DNA of 64,000 nucleotides, taken from positions 1 to 64,000 of the forward strand of contig NNSG01000005.1 in assembly GCA_002256485.1 (NCBI GenBank), written 5' to 3'. The notes below the pieces were generated by a model, which did no database searches, had not been told where the DNA came from, and was given only the letters and a program-made list of their open reading frames with translations. A program made the position numbers and the translations under genes. Below are positions 53,001 to 61,798 of the stretch, piece after piece. Origin of the DNA: Fidelibacterota bacterium 408169 (GTDB lineage Bacteria > Fidelibacterota > Marinisomatia > Marinisomatales > TCS55). The number at the start of each line of letters is the position of its first letter. The first letter of the stretch is position 1.

Positions 53001-53161
53001 AATTCAGCTAAATGGGAATCATCACCATAAAAGTATACATCAAAATTCGGTGCTGAAATTAATGACCAGTCAAAATCCTTGTACTGAACCTTATTTTGGC
53101 CAAATGATTGAGCCAGAAGCCCTCCTGTTAATAGAATGACAATGACAATTATTTTTCGCAT
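50075..53161 (-). CDS. Peptidase MA-like / beta-propeller / outer-membrane barrel protein
   Basis: A 1028-residue exported protein. After the signal peptide, residues 40-270 form a gluzincin-type peptidase region with H131-E132-x-x-H135 (HHELVHALL) and WVNEGLAEY 30 residues on. Residues about 280-600 contain TolB-like propeller repeats (ISPDGSKIAVLSDRSG, WSPDGNQLAFIG, WNNNGSALVFVSDR). The last 370 residues are a BamA/surface-antigen-like barrel (FYLGGLQNWIFGTGE, HIFLDVGTAWDEG) ending in an aromatic residue (SLGTDW). This combination is known from FCB-group genomes, but a specific function is not. Catalytic activity is unproven. Confidence 0.82.
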   Translation of the reverse strand: MRKIIVIVILLTGGLLAQSFGQNKVQYKDFDWSLISAPNFDVYFYGDDSHLAEFTAKVAEDAHEQISKHLRWTLKKRVSIIVYYSHNDFQQTNVIWQYMQEGIGGVTELFKNRVVLPFEGDYEQFRHVIHHELVHALLNDMIYDGNIQSVIAGRVKLRIPLWVNEGLAEYLSMNWETKADMTMRDLSINEKMPTVKELESYMAYKGGQSVWRFIAEKYGREKIGEIINAMKMTQNAEKGFERALGMDFEDLTKQWHKYLKKEYWPDVAGRDEIEDIAKRLTDHKEAKNYYNISPAISPDGSKIAVLSDRSGYFDIYVIDAIDGEEIRRLVKGNRSVDFEELKLLQPGISWSPDSKRIAIAAKAGKTDALYLIDVQTRKKEKLTFNLDGIFTAAWSPDGNQLAFIGTKAGASDLYVYNLETEKLAPLTDDIYSDSEPAWNNNGSALVFVSDRKDDLTGQYEPESIEKETFSQKDLYTIDLKSSEIKRLTATEHNEDYPIWAHTEMNTLFYVSDKSGVWNIYRHNSDAEPVALTNILTGAFQLSLTEDDGYMVFSGYADMGWDVYSISLPLDKEAMDVPVTRYKMKQDEVSDDLTDLRRHKRGRWSSGRSSGRDYQEWIFAREYDHYNKPMESPEDASEGFVPDTTDLSENGYIPKAYKTRFTLDLVNGYASYNNVFGAQGMTMFAFSDILGDHQIYFGTEMVIDLKRSDYFFSYAYLTRPTDYYFSISHIANEYFLGYDMNGYQHRGLLRNLSLIGYVSRPFSRFMRIEGGLSYNYFSFSEWQQVNYYEFEEVNNNDFSVILPVTSWVYDNTVYGYTGPIDGFRQNTTLAVSPGWGNKKLDFKTLKMDFRKYFKIGRYSSLAGRLTLGTSRGADKQKFYLGGLQNWIFGTGETDGVEDDSRSRNDILDGENDLFDVFFSEFVMPVRGRRYMESVGSNVALANVEFRFPFLLAVGVPNKFMLSNLGSHIFLDVGTAWDEGDDFSKNQIAGFGWGMKINLGYFLLRIDSAWDINETGYSKPQYYFSLGTDW

Positions 53162-53325
53162 ATGTTTAACTTACGTCGATACGTTGATTGAGTTCCAGAA
53201 ACTATACTCCTTAAGAAACTATGGATGTTTATTGCAGAAGTCAATGATTGGACACATAAATAATATAAATGTTATATATGACATTTCCTTTGTCTATACA
53301 TCTTCAAAAAAGTAAGTTTCTGCTT

Positions 53326-54066
53326 ATGCAATTGCCCGTCTACTTTATTTCCGACATTCATTTAATGCTCAATTACGATGAGCAGGAAAAGAATCGGCAG
53401 GAAAAGCTGTTTCGATTTATGGATTCAGTCGCTCAATCCGGAGGCACATTATTTATCATTGGCGATCTATATGATTTTTATTTTGAATACAAACATGTTA
53501 TTCCAAAGGCCTACTTCCCTCTCTACCAAAAATTGTATAGCTTAAAAAACACAGGTGTTGAAATTCATTTTATTACGGGTAATCATGATCACTGGACCAT
53601 GGATTTCATGAATCAAACTCTCTCCACAAAGGTCTATTTCGATGATGTATCACTGGAGATTAACGGCAAACGATTTTACCTGACACATGGGGATGGTATT
53701 TTGTCTTGGGATAGAGGATATAGACTTTTAAAAACTGTTATTCGCAGCAAACTGTTTGTCTGGCTCTACCGCTGGCTCCATCCAACCATTGGGTACGGAA
53801 TTGCTAACGCCATTTCAAAGCGAGGCCGTCATTATGAACATTCCCGGGAGTATAATGAAAAGGTGCTCAAAGAGTTGCGTGTTTTCACAGAAACCATTGC
53901 AGCAGATGGTCATGATTATGTTTTAACCGGCCATTATCACCAAACTTGTATAGAAAGTGTAAATGGTGGGAAGCTGGTAGTACTGGGTGATTGGTTGCAG
54001 TATTTTTCCTATGCTGTTTTTGATGGTAATGATATTGAACTCAAATTCTGGGATGAAAATGCCTAG
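53326..54066 (+). CDS. lpxH: UDP-2,3-diacylglucosamine diphosphatase-like metallophosphatase
   Basis: About 246 residues from ATG 53326 (MQLPVYFISDIHL); an upstream in-frame ATG (53269) would add an unlikely extension. Metallophosphatase motifs are FISDIHLM, IIGDLYDFYFEY, GNHDHWTMDF, THGDGIL and LTGHYHQT, all intact. LpxH removes UMP from UDP-diacylglucosamine in lipid A synthesis; the GDLYDF and GNHD spacing fits LpxH-type enzymes, and other lipopolysaccharide genes occur in the window. Confidence 0.82.
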   Translation: MQLPVYFISDIHLMLNYDEQEKNRQEKLFRFMDSVAQSGGTLFIIGDLYDFYFEYKHVIPKAYFPLYQKLYSLKNTGVEIHFITGNHDHWTMDFMNQTLSTKVYFDDVSLEINGKRFYLTHGDGILSWDRGYRLLKTVIRSKLFVWLYRWLHPTIGYGIANAISKRGRHYEHSREYNEKVLKELRVFTETIAADGHDYVLTGHYHQTCIESVNGGKLVVLGDWLQYFSYAVFDGNDIELKFWDENA

Positions 54067-55183
54067 ACTCATCCTATTAATATTTTTGGCGGCTTCCCTT
54101 TCTTTTCAAGGTTGTTCAATGATTAAAGGACTCTTTGGGAAAAAGAAAGGGAAAGCCGATGTAAATCTTGCTCAGGTGGAAAATCTGCGCCGGGATTACC
54201 AAGACGGGCGCGTTCAAGCATTGCAGGAATTGATTAGTATGTATAATGATTCTAATCTGCCGTTTGATGTACGCATTGCCGCGGGAGATGTCCTGGCTCA
54301 ATCACAGCACCCAACAGCAATGAATGCCATTGCCTCGGTTGTATCAGACGCTGAAGCGCTGGATTTGAGTTTTATGGAAGCATCCATTGAACTGTTGGCT
54401 GAATTTCGAAATAATCCTGCTGCCGGAGATGCTATGGTAAGAGCCATGCATACCATTGATGAAAAATCCAATAAACTGCACATGACCCTAGTGCGCAGCT
54501 TAAATAGAGTTCGGACGAAAGATCAGGTATTGGCATTGCTGGAATTATACGAAGTATCCAAAGCAAATGTCTCCCGAACGGATAAATTGTTAACGGAAAC
54601 ACTGGGGGCAATTGGTTCGGAAGAAGTGATCCCAATTCTTGTGACTATTTCCAAAGATTCGGATATAAATATTGCTGTAAGAAATCGCGCTTTAGAAATC
54701 CTGGGAAAGAAAGATCCCCACGAAGTCGCACCGGCCTTTGCCGAATTATTGGGCGATCCGGATATGAATACGGAAATACGGGAATTTGCCATCAATACCA
54801 TGGCGGGAGTCAAAGAAGAAAACTTGATCCTTGCACTTATCGAAACATACAACACTGGCAAGCGTCAGTATTTCAGCATGCTCAATACATTGTTGGATGC
54901 CTTGGGCGAATTCGATGATCCCCAAGTATATAAAGCAACCGTTGATATAGCTCAAAATGATGAATTTCCTGTACCAATCCGAGCAAAAGCAATCCGTGCC
55001 CTGGGGCGATTTGCAGATGATAAAACAGTTAAAATGGTCTTACCAGTTCTAGCTAATGCAGATAATTATCCCTTACGTCCGGCTATGATGGATATGCTTC
55101 AAACTATGGATAAAACAGATGTATTTGCAGAAGATGTTCGCCGGTTGGCTTTTAAAGCACAACAGGATGCATTAAATCAATGA
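54053..55183 (+). CDS. HEAT-repeat lipoprotein
   Basis: About 376 residues. I start it at MKMPRLILLIFLAASLSFQG followed by C, a signal peptide with a lipobox-like cysteine, overlapping the lpxH end by 14 bases. After a basic SMIKGLFGKKKGKA segment the protein is a series of helical HEAT-like repeats (LPFDVRIAAGDVLAQ, NIAVRNRALEILGKKD, VPIRAKAIRALGRFAD). Such proteins are scaffolds; the partner is unknown. It overlaps the next gene by four bases. Confidence 0.78.
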   Translation: MKMPRLILLIFLAASLSFQGCSMIKGLFGKKKGKADVNLAQVENLRRDYQDGRVQALQELISMYNDSNLPFDVRIAAGDVLAQSQHPTAMNAIASVVSDAEALDLSFMEASIELLAEFRNNPAAGDAMVRAMHTIDEKSNKLHMTLVRSLNRVRTKDQVLALLELYEVSKANVSRTDKLLTETLGAIGSEEVIPILVTISKDSDINIAVRNRALEILGKKDPHEVAPAFAELLGDPDMNTEIREFAINTMAGVKEENLILALIETYNTGKRQYFSMLNTLLDALGEFDDPQVYKATVDIAQNDEFPVPIRAKAIRALGRFADDKTVKMVLPVLANADNYPLRPAMMDMLQTMDKTDVFAEDVRRLAFKAQQDALNQ

Positions 55184-55950
55184 AACCGTTTTTCATATTA
55201 ATTTTCTATTCATTTCTTATGGCTCAAGAAGAAGATTCGGTAAAAACGGATTCTACTACATCAATTGATTCAACTTTATTTCCAGAAGTCATCATTGAAA
55301 AAAATAAAGTAGAAAAACTAACAGACGAAAATTTCTTTTTTGATTATAAAGATGATCTCCAAGGGTTACAGATTCAAATTGATTCATTAAAGCGCGTCAT
55401 TCGTGTTATGGAACGGAAAAAAGCCATCCCCGGCATTAATGAGGAATTGCTTAATCTTATCAGAATACCCGAACTCCAACATCGCGTTGAACTCACAAAC
55501 GGTACAGTTGTTATCGGTGAGATCATAGAAGAATCAGATTTGGAAATCATTATCCAAACCACCCTCGGCCAATTATCCATTGATAAAGACAAAGTGGTTA
55601 ATATTGAAGATGAAAAACCTCCGGCGCCAAAAATAGAATTGATGAGCGAACCGTTTGTCAGTGTATACCCGGATCATGAAGAAATTACGGGCATGGTAAA
55701 AAATTCAGGTAAGGCACGGGCAGATTTTGTACGCATTGTTGCAAAACTCTGGACACCGGAAACAGAACTCGCAGCATCGGATTCTGCTTTTGCATCAGGA
55801 TCAATTCAGGAATACAGTACAGGTGTAATTTCAGATACCGCAATCAAACCGGGAGCTACTGCTAGTTTTACAATTACTGTACCTTTAAAAGAAGGATCTT
55901 CAACAGTTGAATATCGAACCTATGATATTCATTGGACTGAATCAGACTAA
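55180..55950 (+). CDS. Exported protein with coiled coil, G-box module and FxLYD-like domain
   Basis: A 256-residue protein. The short signal sequence (FFILIFYSFLMAQ) is followed by a Ser/Thr/Asp-rich linker and a short coiled coil (DLQGLQIQIDSLKRVIRVME). One module LTNGTVVIGEIIEESD...TTLGQLSIDKDKV resembles the two modules of the protein at 43136-44269. The last 100 residues (VYPDHEEITGMVKNSGKARA) look like an Ig-like FxLYD domain. It is coupled by ATGA to the HEAT lipoprotein. Function unknown. Confidence 0.7.
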   Translation: MKPFFILIFYSFLMAQEEDSVKTDSTTSIDSTLFPEVIIEKNKVEKLTDENFFFDYKDDLQGLQIQIDSLKRVIRVMERKKAIPGINEELLNLIRIPELQHRVELTNGTVVIGEIIEESDLEIIIQTTLGQLSIDKDKVVNIEDEKPPAPKIELMSEPFVSVYPDHEEITGMVKNSGKARADFVRIVAKLWTPETELAASDSAFASGSIQEYSTGVISDTAIKPGATASFTITVPLKEGSSTVEYRTYDIHWTESD

Positions 55951-55951
55951 T

Positions 55952-56866
55952 TTACTTCATAAGTAAAACTTTTTCTGACTGAACATTATTCCCGCTTACT
56001 AACTGAACATAATACACACCACTCGGATGGGATGATGCATTCCAAATGATTTCATATTCACCGGCACTCAGAGTCTTATTCACTAATGTTTCCACCAACT
56101 TTCCGGTAATATCATAAATCCGTAGTGACAACAGATTTGATTTCTCTACCGAAAATCGAATAGTGGTGGTTGGATTGAATGGGTTTGGAAATGCTGGATA
56201 TAATGTGAATTTATCAGGTATGGCCGGTTCATTTTCCACACCCACTTGCGGTAATACAACGCCATTCAAATTAATAGACCCATTTGAAATATTGATAACT
56301 CCAGGCGGAATTCCTGCTTTCAACGCACCCACATCAAAACTGCCATTGATTGAATCTGCTGAAATTGTATTTATATTAATTGAGCCTGATAATCCTAAAT
56401 AGGTATCATCTGATATAATTAATAATATTTCCGTAATTAAATCTTCCAGAAATGTTGAGTCAAGAAGCATGGAATCTTGCTCAATAGAATCAGGGATCAG
56501 ATCTGCGAATTGACTGAAAAAAGAAGTATCAATTTCGGGGAAAAAACCAAATACAACATCAGGGTTTTCAAAATCATTTGGCGGCAATATCCATGTACTT
56601 GAAGTCAAATTTGAATCGGGCGATTGGAGATAAATAAATAAAGCTGATATAGAAACTGAATCTATAGGTTGGAATGCAGAAATTAAGAAACTTGTTCCGT
56701 CTTCATTTTCCATTCGAATTGCTGATGCACCGCCAAATGTGGAGTCCGTTAATTCCGCATTAAAAGATCCGTTGATGGAACCGGAATAATCAAAACTTAC
56801 AGAGCCTATATAGGTGTTTTGTCCTAAACAAAATGATATTAAAAAAATAAGAGCTATTTTTTTCAT
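55952..56866 (-). CDS. Secreted protein with type IX-type C-terminal sorting domain
   Basis: A 304-residue protein with an N-terminal signal peptide (KKIALIFLISFCLGQ) and a repetitive acidic beta-rich body. A C-terminal Por-secretion-type sorting domain runs YPAFPNPFNPTTTIRFS, LRIYDITGKLVETLV, LSAGEYEIIWNA, SGVYYVQL and ends SEKVLLMK. That tail directs export and surface anchoring through the type IX system in FCB bacteria. It overlaps argF by four bases. Confidence 0.87.
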   Translation of the reverse strand: MKKIALIFLISFCLGQNTYIGSVSFDYSGSINGSFNAELTDSTFGGASAIRMENEDGTSFLISAFQPIDSVSISALFIYLQSPDSNLTSSTWILPPNDFENPDVVFGFFPEIDTSFFSQFADLIPDSIEQDSMLLDSTFLEDLITEILLIISDDTYLGLSGSININTISADSINGSFDVGALKAGIPPGVINISNGSINLNGVVLPQVGVENEPAIPDKFTLYPAFPNPFNPTTTIRFSVEKSNLLSLRIYDITGKLVETLVNKTLSAGEYEIIWNASSHPSGVYYVQLVSGNNVQSEKVLLMK

Positions 56867-57777
56867 TTTGACGTCAGTGTCACCATGATAGCATTTTGGG
56901 CATGAAGGCGGTTTTCCGCTTGATCGAATACGACGGAGTAATCTGCTTCCATAACTTCATCCGTCGTTTCCCGTCCCCGCTCTGCCGGTAGACAATGCAT
57001 AAATAACGTATCTTTTCCTGTACGTGTTATCATTTCACCATTGACTTGAAAATCAGCAAATACTTTTTCACGTTCTACCGCTTGATCTTTCTGACCCATG
57101 GATGCCCATACATCTGTATAGATAACATCTGCTCCTTTTACTCCATTAATTGGATCATGGGTAATAACAATTTCAGACCCACCATTTGCTTTGGCCAATT
57201 CCACTGTTTCTACATCCGGAGTAAATCCTTCCGGACACACACAGGTAAATTTCATTGGGAGTTGTGCAGCTAATTGCAGCCAGGAATGAACAATATTGTT
57301 TCCATCTCCAACATAGCACACGTGGAGATCGTCCAATGAATTCCGATGCTCACTGATGGTTAAAATATCCGCCATGATCTGGCAGGGATGATTATAATCC
57401 GTTAGACCATTCACAACAGGTGAATCAGAATATTCCGCCAATTCTAAAATATGATCATGGGAAAAAAGCCGAGCCATAATTATGTCGTTGTAACGGCTTA
57501 CCACCCGAGCAATATCCTTGATTGCTTCCCGCTTACCGATACCAATATCGTTGGGACCAAGAAATAAGGCATGTCCTCCCATCCATGTAAAACCAGTTTC
57601 AAAAGAAATCCGTGTTCGTGCTGATGGTTTGGCAAAGATCATTGCCAGTGATTTGTTATGAAAATGCTTGAAATCATTTTTATTATGGAATTTAGATTTC
57701 AACTTCTTGGCCAATGCAATGAGGTCGAAGATTTCGTCTTTTGTGAGGTCTTTGATGTGTATAAAATGTTTATCCAT
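56863..57777 (-). CDS. argF: Ornithine carbamoyltransferase
   Basis: A 304-residue transcarbamylase making citrulline from ornithine and carbamoyl phosphate. The carbamoyl-phosphate motif reads KPSARTRISFE (family usual STRTR, here SARTR), followed by YNHPCQIMADILT, WLQLAAQLPMKF, and the ornithine-side HCLPAERGRETTDEV. Complete, standard length. No other arg gene is in the window. An acetylornithine-type enzyme is a less likely alternative. Confidence 0.9.
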   Translation of the reverse strand: MDKHFIHIKDLTKDEIFDLIALAKKLKSKFHNKNDFKHFHNKSLAMIFAKPSARTRISFETGFTWMGGHALFLGPNDIGIGKREAIKDIARVVSRYNDIIMARLFSHDHILELAEYSDSPVVNGLTDYNHPCQIMADILTISEHRNSLDDLHVCYVGDGNNIVHSWLQLAAQLPMKFTCVCPEGFTPDVETVELAKANGGSEIVITHDPINGVKGADVIYTDVWASMGQKDQAVEREKVFADFQVNGEMITRTGKDTLFMHCLPAERGRETTDEVMEADYSVVFDQAENRLHAQNAIMVTLTSK

Positions 57778-57848
57778 TATACTCCGTGTACATTACCTTT
57801 CATTGGGCTTATCACACTTTGAAAGATTTCGTATAAGACTTTGTATTC

Positions 57849-57890
57849 CAATAACCTTCCAAAGGCTAAAAGCCTCTGGAAGGTTATTGG
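57849..57890 (-). terminator. Long hairpin after hflC
   Basis: CCAATAACCTTCCAAAGGCT (57849-57868) pairs with AGCCTCTGGAAGGTTATTGG (57871-57890) at 19 of 20 positions with a tiny AA loop. It begins three bases after the hflC stop, so it likely ends that transcript, though there is no U-run. It could also be a palindromic repeat element. Confidence 0.65.
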
Positions 57891-57893
57891 TTA

Positions 57894-58739
57894 TTACTTA
57901 TTAAGTGTTTTAAACAACTTTGAATCTGCCGGAAGTACAAGTGTTGTTTTAGTATCAATCACTTTTTTGTATGCTTCCAAAGTACGCATGAATTCATAAA
58001 ATTCAGGATCTTTGTTGAATGCATTCGCATAAATTTCTAAAGCAATGGCTTCTCCTTCACCGCGGATTTCTTCAGCCTCTTTATAGGCATCAGCAAGAAT
58101 AATGGTCTTATCTTTTTCGGTAGAAGCTCGGATTTTTTGAGCTTCTTCTTCTCCTTCGGAACGAAATTTGTTTGCCTGTCGTTTTCGTTCCGCATCCATC
58201 CGGGCATAAATGGATTCTTCATTTTCCCGGGGAAGATCTACGCGCTTAATACGCACATCCACTACTTCAATCCCGTACTGATTCGTAGCTTTGTCACTTG
58301 CATTTGTAACAATCTCCATAATTTCTTCTCTGGTTTCGGTAATGATTTCTGACATGTTGTGTTTTCCCAGTTCTTGACGAAGTTCTGAATACACAATGTC
58401 ATCTAATCGGGTTACAGCATTGGGAATAGCTTGGACAGTTTGGAGAAAAAGCAATGGATCCTTGATCAGCCAACGGACATAATTATCTACAATGAGCGTT
58501 TTTTTATCCTTACTCAATATTTCTTCCGGAGCAACATCGTATTCTAATAAACGATCGTCAAACTTAACGGCATTTTGAAAAGGAACAGGTAGTTTAAAAT
58601 GCAGCCCGGGTTCAGATATGGTACGTACAGGTTTACCCAATTGCAAAATGACAACCTGCTGGCGCTCATCTACAATAAATACGGTTGTGAAAAAAACGAT
58701 TAAGCCTAAAGCAATAATAATTAATATTGATTTTTTCAT
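57894..58739 (-). CDS. hflC: HflC, membrane protease modulator
   Basis: A 281-residue SPFH/prohibitin protein: an N-terminal membrane anchor (SILIIIALGLIVFFTTVFIV), then the band-7 domain (EPGLHFKLPVPFQNAVKFD, RLLEYD) and a charged coiled-coil region (EEAQKIRASTEKDKTIILAD). With HflK it forms large membrane assemblies around FtsH that modulate proteolysis. It overlaps hflK by four bases. Confidence 0.92.
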   Translation of the reverse strand: MKKSILIIIALGLIVFFTTVFIVDERQQVVILQLGKPVRTISEPGLHFKLPVPFQNAVKFDDRLLEYDVAPEEILSKDKKTLIVDNYVRWLIKDPLLFLQTVQAIPNAVTRLDDIVYSELRQELGKHNMSEIITETREEIMEIVTNASDKATNQYGIEVVDVRIKRVDLPRENEESIYARMDAERKRQANKFRSEGEEEAQKIRASTEKDKTIILADAYKEAEEIRGEGEAIALEIYANAFNKDPEFYEFMRTLEAYKKVIDTKTTLVLPADSKLFKTLNK

Positions 58740-59695
58740 TTTTTACCTCCTTCTGAATTTAGATTCAAGAGGTTTAATAAATTTCCTCCTCCACTTTCCG
58801 GGATGATGTATTTTTCAATGTTAGGTAGAATTTCTTCCATCGTTTCCAGATACATACGCTTACGAGTAACATCTTTCGCTTTTTTATATTCCACCAGCAT
58901 TGCATTAAATTTTGCTACATCTCCTTCTGATCGTTTGATTCGTGATTCTCTGAAACCTTCCGCTTCACGTATCATCGCTTGTGCTTCACCCCTGGCTTTT
59001 GGTATTACATCGTTTCTATACCCTTCTGCTTGGTTAATCATTCGATTCTTGTCTTCTTTTGCAGATGCCACATCCTTAAATGCAGCAATAACCTGTTTGG
59101 GTGGAGATACATCCTGTAATTGAACTGCAACAATTAAAATTCCGGTTCCATACTTGTCCATAATGCTTTGAAGCAATTCTTTTGTTTCTTCCTGCACTAC
59201 GAATTTTCCGGACGTAAGGGCTTCATCAATTTTATGCTTACCAATGATTGTTCGTAATGATGCTTCTGCTGCTTCTCTGACAGTTAGTTCTGGCCTAACA
59301 AAATTAAAAAGATAATTCACAGCATTTTTAATTTTGTATTGCACAATGAGTTCAGCATCGACGATGTTTTCATCGCCTGTAAGCATGAGGCTTTCTTTTT
59401 CTATGGCGCGGTATTGATTTTTACCCATTGATCGAAATCCAATTTCTATTCGTTTTACTTCTGTAACTTTTGGTGTTTGCACAGTTTCTATGGGAAAGGG
59501 GAAATGATAGTTTAATCCTGATTGAGCAACGCGGGTATGTTTTCCAAAGGTCTGCACGACGCCTACTTCATCAGGGCCAACAACATACACACCTGAAATT
59601 AACCATAGAATCAGTCCAATGCTTATTATGGGCCATAGCCCTAAATCGGGAAGACTTAATTCCTTATCGCCAATTATTATTCTTTTTGGTGACAT
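58736..59695 (-). CDS. hflK: HflK, membrane protease modulator
   Basis: A 319-residue partner of HflC. One N-terminal transmembrane helix (LGLWPIISIGLILWLISGVY), SPFH domain (VGPDEVGVVQTFGKHTRVAQ) and a long charged coiled coil (AQAMIREAEGFRESRIKRSE). The order hflK-hflC with ATGA overlap is standard. It follows rpoN by 26 bases, so the pair probably shares a transcript with the envelope cluster. Confidence 0.92.
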   Translation of the reverse strand: MSPKRIIIGDKELSLPDLGLWPIISIGLILWLISGVYVVGPDEVGVVQTFGKHTRVAQSGLNYHFPFPIETVQTPKVTEVKRIEIGFRSMGKNQYRAIEKESLMLTGDENIVDAELIVQYKIKNAVNYLFNFVRPELTVREAAEASLRTIIGKHKIDEALTSGKFVVQEETKELLQSIMDKYGTGILIVAVQLQDVSPPKQVIAAFKDVASAKEDKNRMINQAEGYRNDVIPKARGEAQAMIREAEGFRESRIKRSEGDVAKFNAMLVEYKKAKDVTRKRMYLETMEEILPNIEKYIIPESGGGNLLNLLNLNSEGGKK

Positions 59696-59721
59696 TATTT
59701 TTCTCCATGTTTATTAATTGA

Positions 59722-61053
59722 TTAAATCTGTTTACGTAACCTGGCAACGGGAAAGTGAAGCTGTTCACGATATTTTGCCACAGTCCGGCGTGCGACAGGG
59801 TATCCATGATTATTTAACATTTCTTTTAACTTTTCATCGGTATGGGGATATTGTTTATTTTCTTCACAAAGTAACTCTTTCAGCAATCGCTTGATTTGCA
59901 TGGTACTGATTTCCTCTCCACTTGTTGTTATCATCCCTTCTGTGAAGAAAGATTTTAATTCAAAAATACCATATGGTGTATCTACATATTTCCCCCGAGT
60001 AGACCGGCTGACAGTGGAAATATCCACCTTTAATTCATCGGCAATATCCTGAAGTTTCATGGGTTTTAATTGGTTTAAGTTTCCTTGGAAAAACTCCCGT
60101 TGGCGATTGATAATTTCCCCCATCACATTTGTTAATGTTTTTCGTCGTTCAGATACAGCATCAACAAACCATTCAGCATTATCTACTTTTCCCTTAATGA
60201 ATGATTTGGCTTTTTTATCTAATTCACCCGCCAGCATATCCACGTATTCACGGTTTACTTGAACTTCAGGTAACCAACTGTCATTTACTACAATCACCCA
60301 ATTTTCTTCCCGTTCGTACACAATCAATTCAGGAATAACTGAAATGGTTTCAGCACTTTCATGCCCTGCCCCCGGCTTGGGATTCAAATGACTTATAACG
60401 TCCAATGCTTTTTTTATTTCATCTTCTGAACACCCTACTTTTTCTGCAAGTTGATCGTAACGATGATTGGCTACATCATCAAAATATTTAAGTAATAATT
60501 TGTGAGCGACTGGATGTTTAGAATCTTCAATTTGTATCAATAAACATTCCTGTAAATCTCTGGCGGCAATTCCTTTGGGATCAAATGTTTGAATTTTCTT
60601 CAAAATTCCAATAACATCTACCAGTTCCATTTCAAACCGGTCGCTGACCAGTTCCATATCCATTGAAATATAGCCGTTATCATCCAAGTTGTAAATGATC
60701 TCTTCTGCCACTGCTCTTTCGTTTGGAATAAAATCACAGAGGTCTAGTTGGTCGACTAAATATTCCACAAAATCCTTTTTCTGAGGAATAGGCATATCTT
60801 TGTATTCTTTTTTTTCATAGATATTGGGAGGTTCATATTCATAATCCTGATCCCAATCCAAACCATCATCGTCAACTGTTTCTTCTTCAGGTTCATTGGT
60901 TCCTTCAACTTGATCCAATGCGGGATTAATTTCCAATTCATCCAAAATACGTTCTTCTAAATTAACAGCATTGAGTTGCAAAATAGCTGCCTGCAGGATT
61001 TGTTGAGGCTGAAGGACTTGTTTTTGTTCTAATCGCTGTTGCAGTTTTGCCAT
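59722..61053 (-). CDS. rpoN: RNA polymerase sigma-54 factor
   Basis: About 443 residues from ATG 61053, ten bases after the lptB stop. The glutamine-rich activator-interacting N-terminus (LQQRLEQKQVLQPQQILQAA) is followed by an acidic spacer, the core-binding domain (KKIQTFDPKGIAARDLQECL), the HTH (MKLQDIADELKVDISTVSRS) and the C-terminal RpoN box ARRTVAKYRE that reads the -24 element. Position after lptB is the arrangement also seen in proteobacteria. Confidence 0.95.
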   Translation of the reverse strand: MAKLQQRLEQKQVLQPQQILQAAILQLNAVNLEERILDELEINPALDQVEGTNEPEEETVDDDGLDWDQDYEYEPPNIYEKKEYKDMPIPQKKDFVEYLVDQLDLCDFIPNERAVAEEIIYNLDDNGYISMDMELVSDRFEMELVDVIGILKKIQTFDPKGIAARDLQECLLIQIEDSKHPVAHKLLLKYFDDVANHRYDQLAEKVGCSEDEIKKALDVISHLNPKPGAGHESAETISVIPELIVYEREENWVIVVNDSWLPEVQVNREYVDMLAGELDKKAKSFIKGKVDNAEWFVDAVSERRKTLTNVMGEIINRQREFFQGNLNQLKPMKLQDIADELKVDISTVSRSTRGKYVDTPYGIFELKSFFTEGMITTSGEEISTMQIKRLLKELLCEENKQYPHTDEKLKEMLNNHGYPVARRTVAKYREQLHFPVARLRKQI

Positions 61054-61063
61054 TTGGTTTTTC

Positions 61064-61798
61064 TCAATCCAACTTAAATTTTTCACCTAAATACAGACGT
61101 CGTGTTTCTTCATCGTTTGCCAGAAATTCCGATGTACCGGAATTCAAAATTCGGCCATCAAATAATAAATAGGATCGATCGGTGATGGAAAGCGTTTCAC
61201 GTACATTATGATCCGTAATCAGCACACCGATGTTGCGGTCTTTTAATGAACAGACGATCTGCTGAATATCTTCTACTGCGATGGGATCCACCCCGGCAAA
61301 TGGTTCATCCAATAAAATGAAATTTGGATCCATGGATAAGGCCCTGCAAATTTCTACTCGGCGCCTTTCACCTCCGGAAAGAGTATTCCCCTTATTGTTC
61401 CGTAAATGGGATACGGATAATTCATCCAACAGTTGATCAATCTTTTCCTGCTGTTCTTTTTTAGTCATGGCCGTCATTTCTAAAACCAATTTCAAATTAT
61501 CTTCCACAGATAATTTTCCAAAAATAGATGCTTCCTGGGACAAGTATCCAATTCCTTTCCGTGATCGCATGTACATAGCGTCGTTGGAAATATCTTGGGT
61601 GTCCAGGGAAATATGCCCTTTAGATGGTTTTATCATTCCGGTAATCATATAAAAGGTCGTTGTTTTTCCCGCACCATTTGGACCCAACAATCCTACAATC
61701 TCACCCTGGCTCACCTCCAAGTCTACATCGGACACTACCCAGCGTGTACCGTATTGTTTCGATAAATTCTGTCCTTTGAGGGTGTGTTTATTGCTCAT
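61064..61798 (-). CDS. lptB: Lipopolysaccharide export ATP-binding protein
   Basis: A 244-residue ABC ATPase powering LPS extraction from the inner membrane. Walker A is GPNGAGKTT, the Q-loop lies in YLSQEASIF, the signature is LSGGERRRVEICRAL and Walker B is FILLDEPFAGVDP. The close neighbours lptC and kdsC support LptB over other branched-chain-type ATPases. It overlaps lptC by 11 bases. Confidence 0.93.
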   Translation of the reverse strand: MSNKHTLKGQNLSKQYGTRWVVSDVDLEVSQGEIVGLLGPNGAGKTTTFYMITGMIKPSKGHISLDTQDISNDAMYMRSRKGIGYLSQEASIFGKLSVEDNLKLVLEMTAMTKKEQQEKIDQLLDELSVSHLRNNKGNTLSGGERRRVEICRALSMDPNFILLDEPFAGVDPIAVEDIQQIVCSLKDRNIGVLITDHNVRETLSITDRSYLLFDGRILNSGTSEFLANDEETRRLYLGEKFKLD

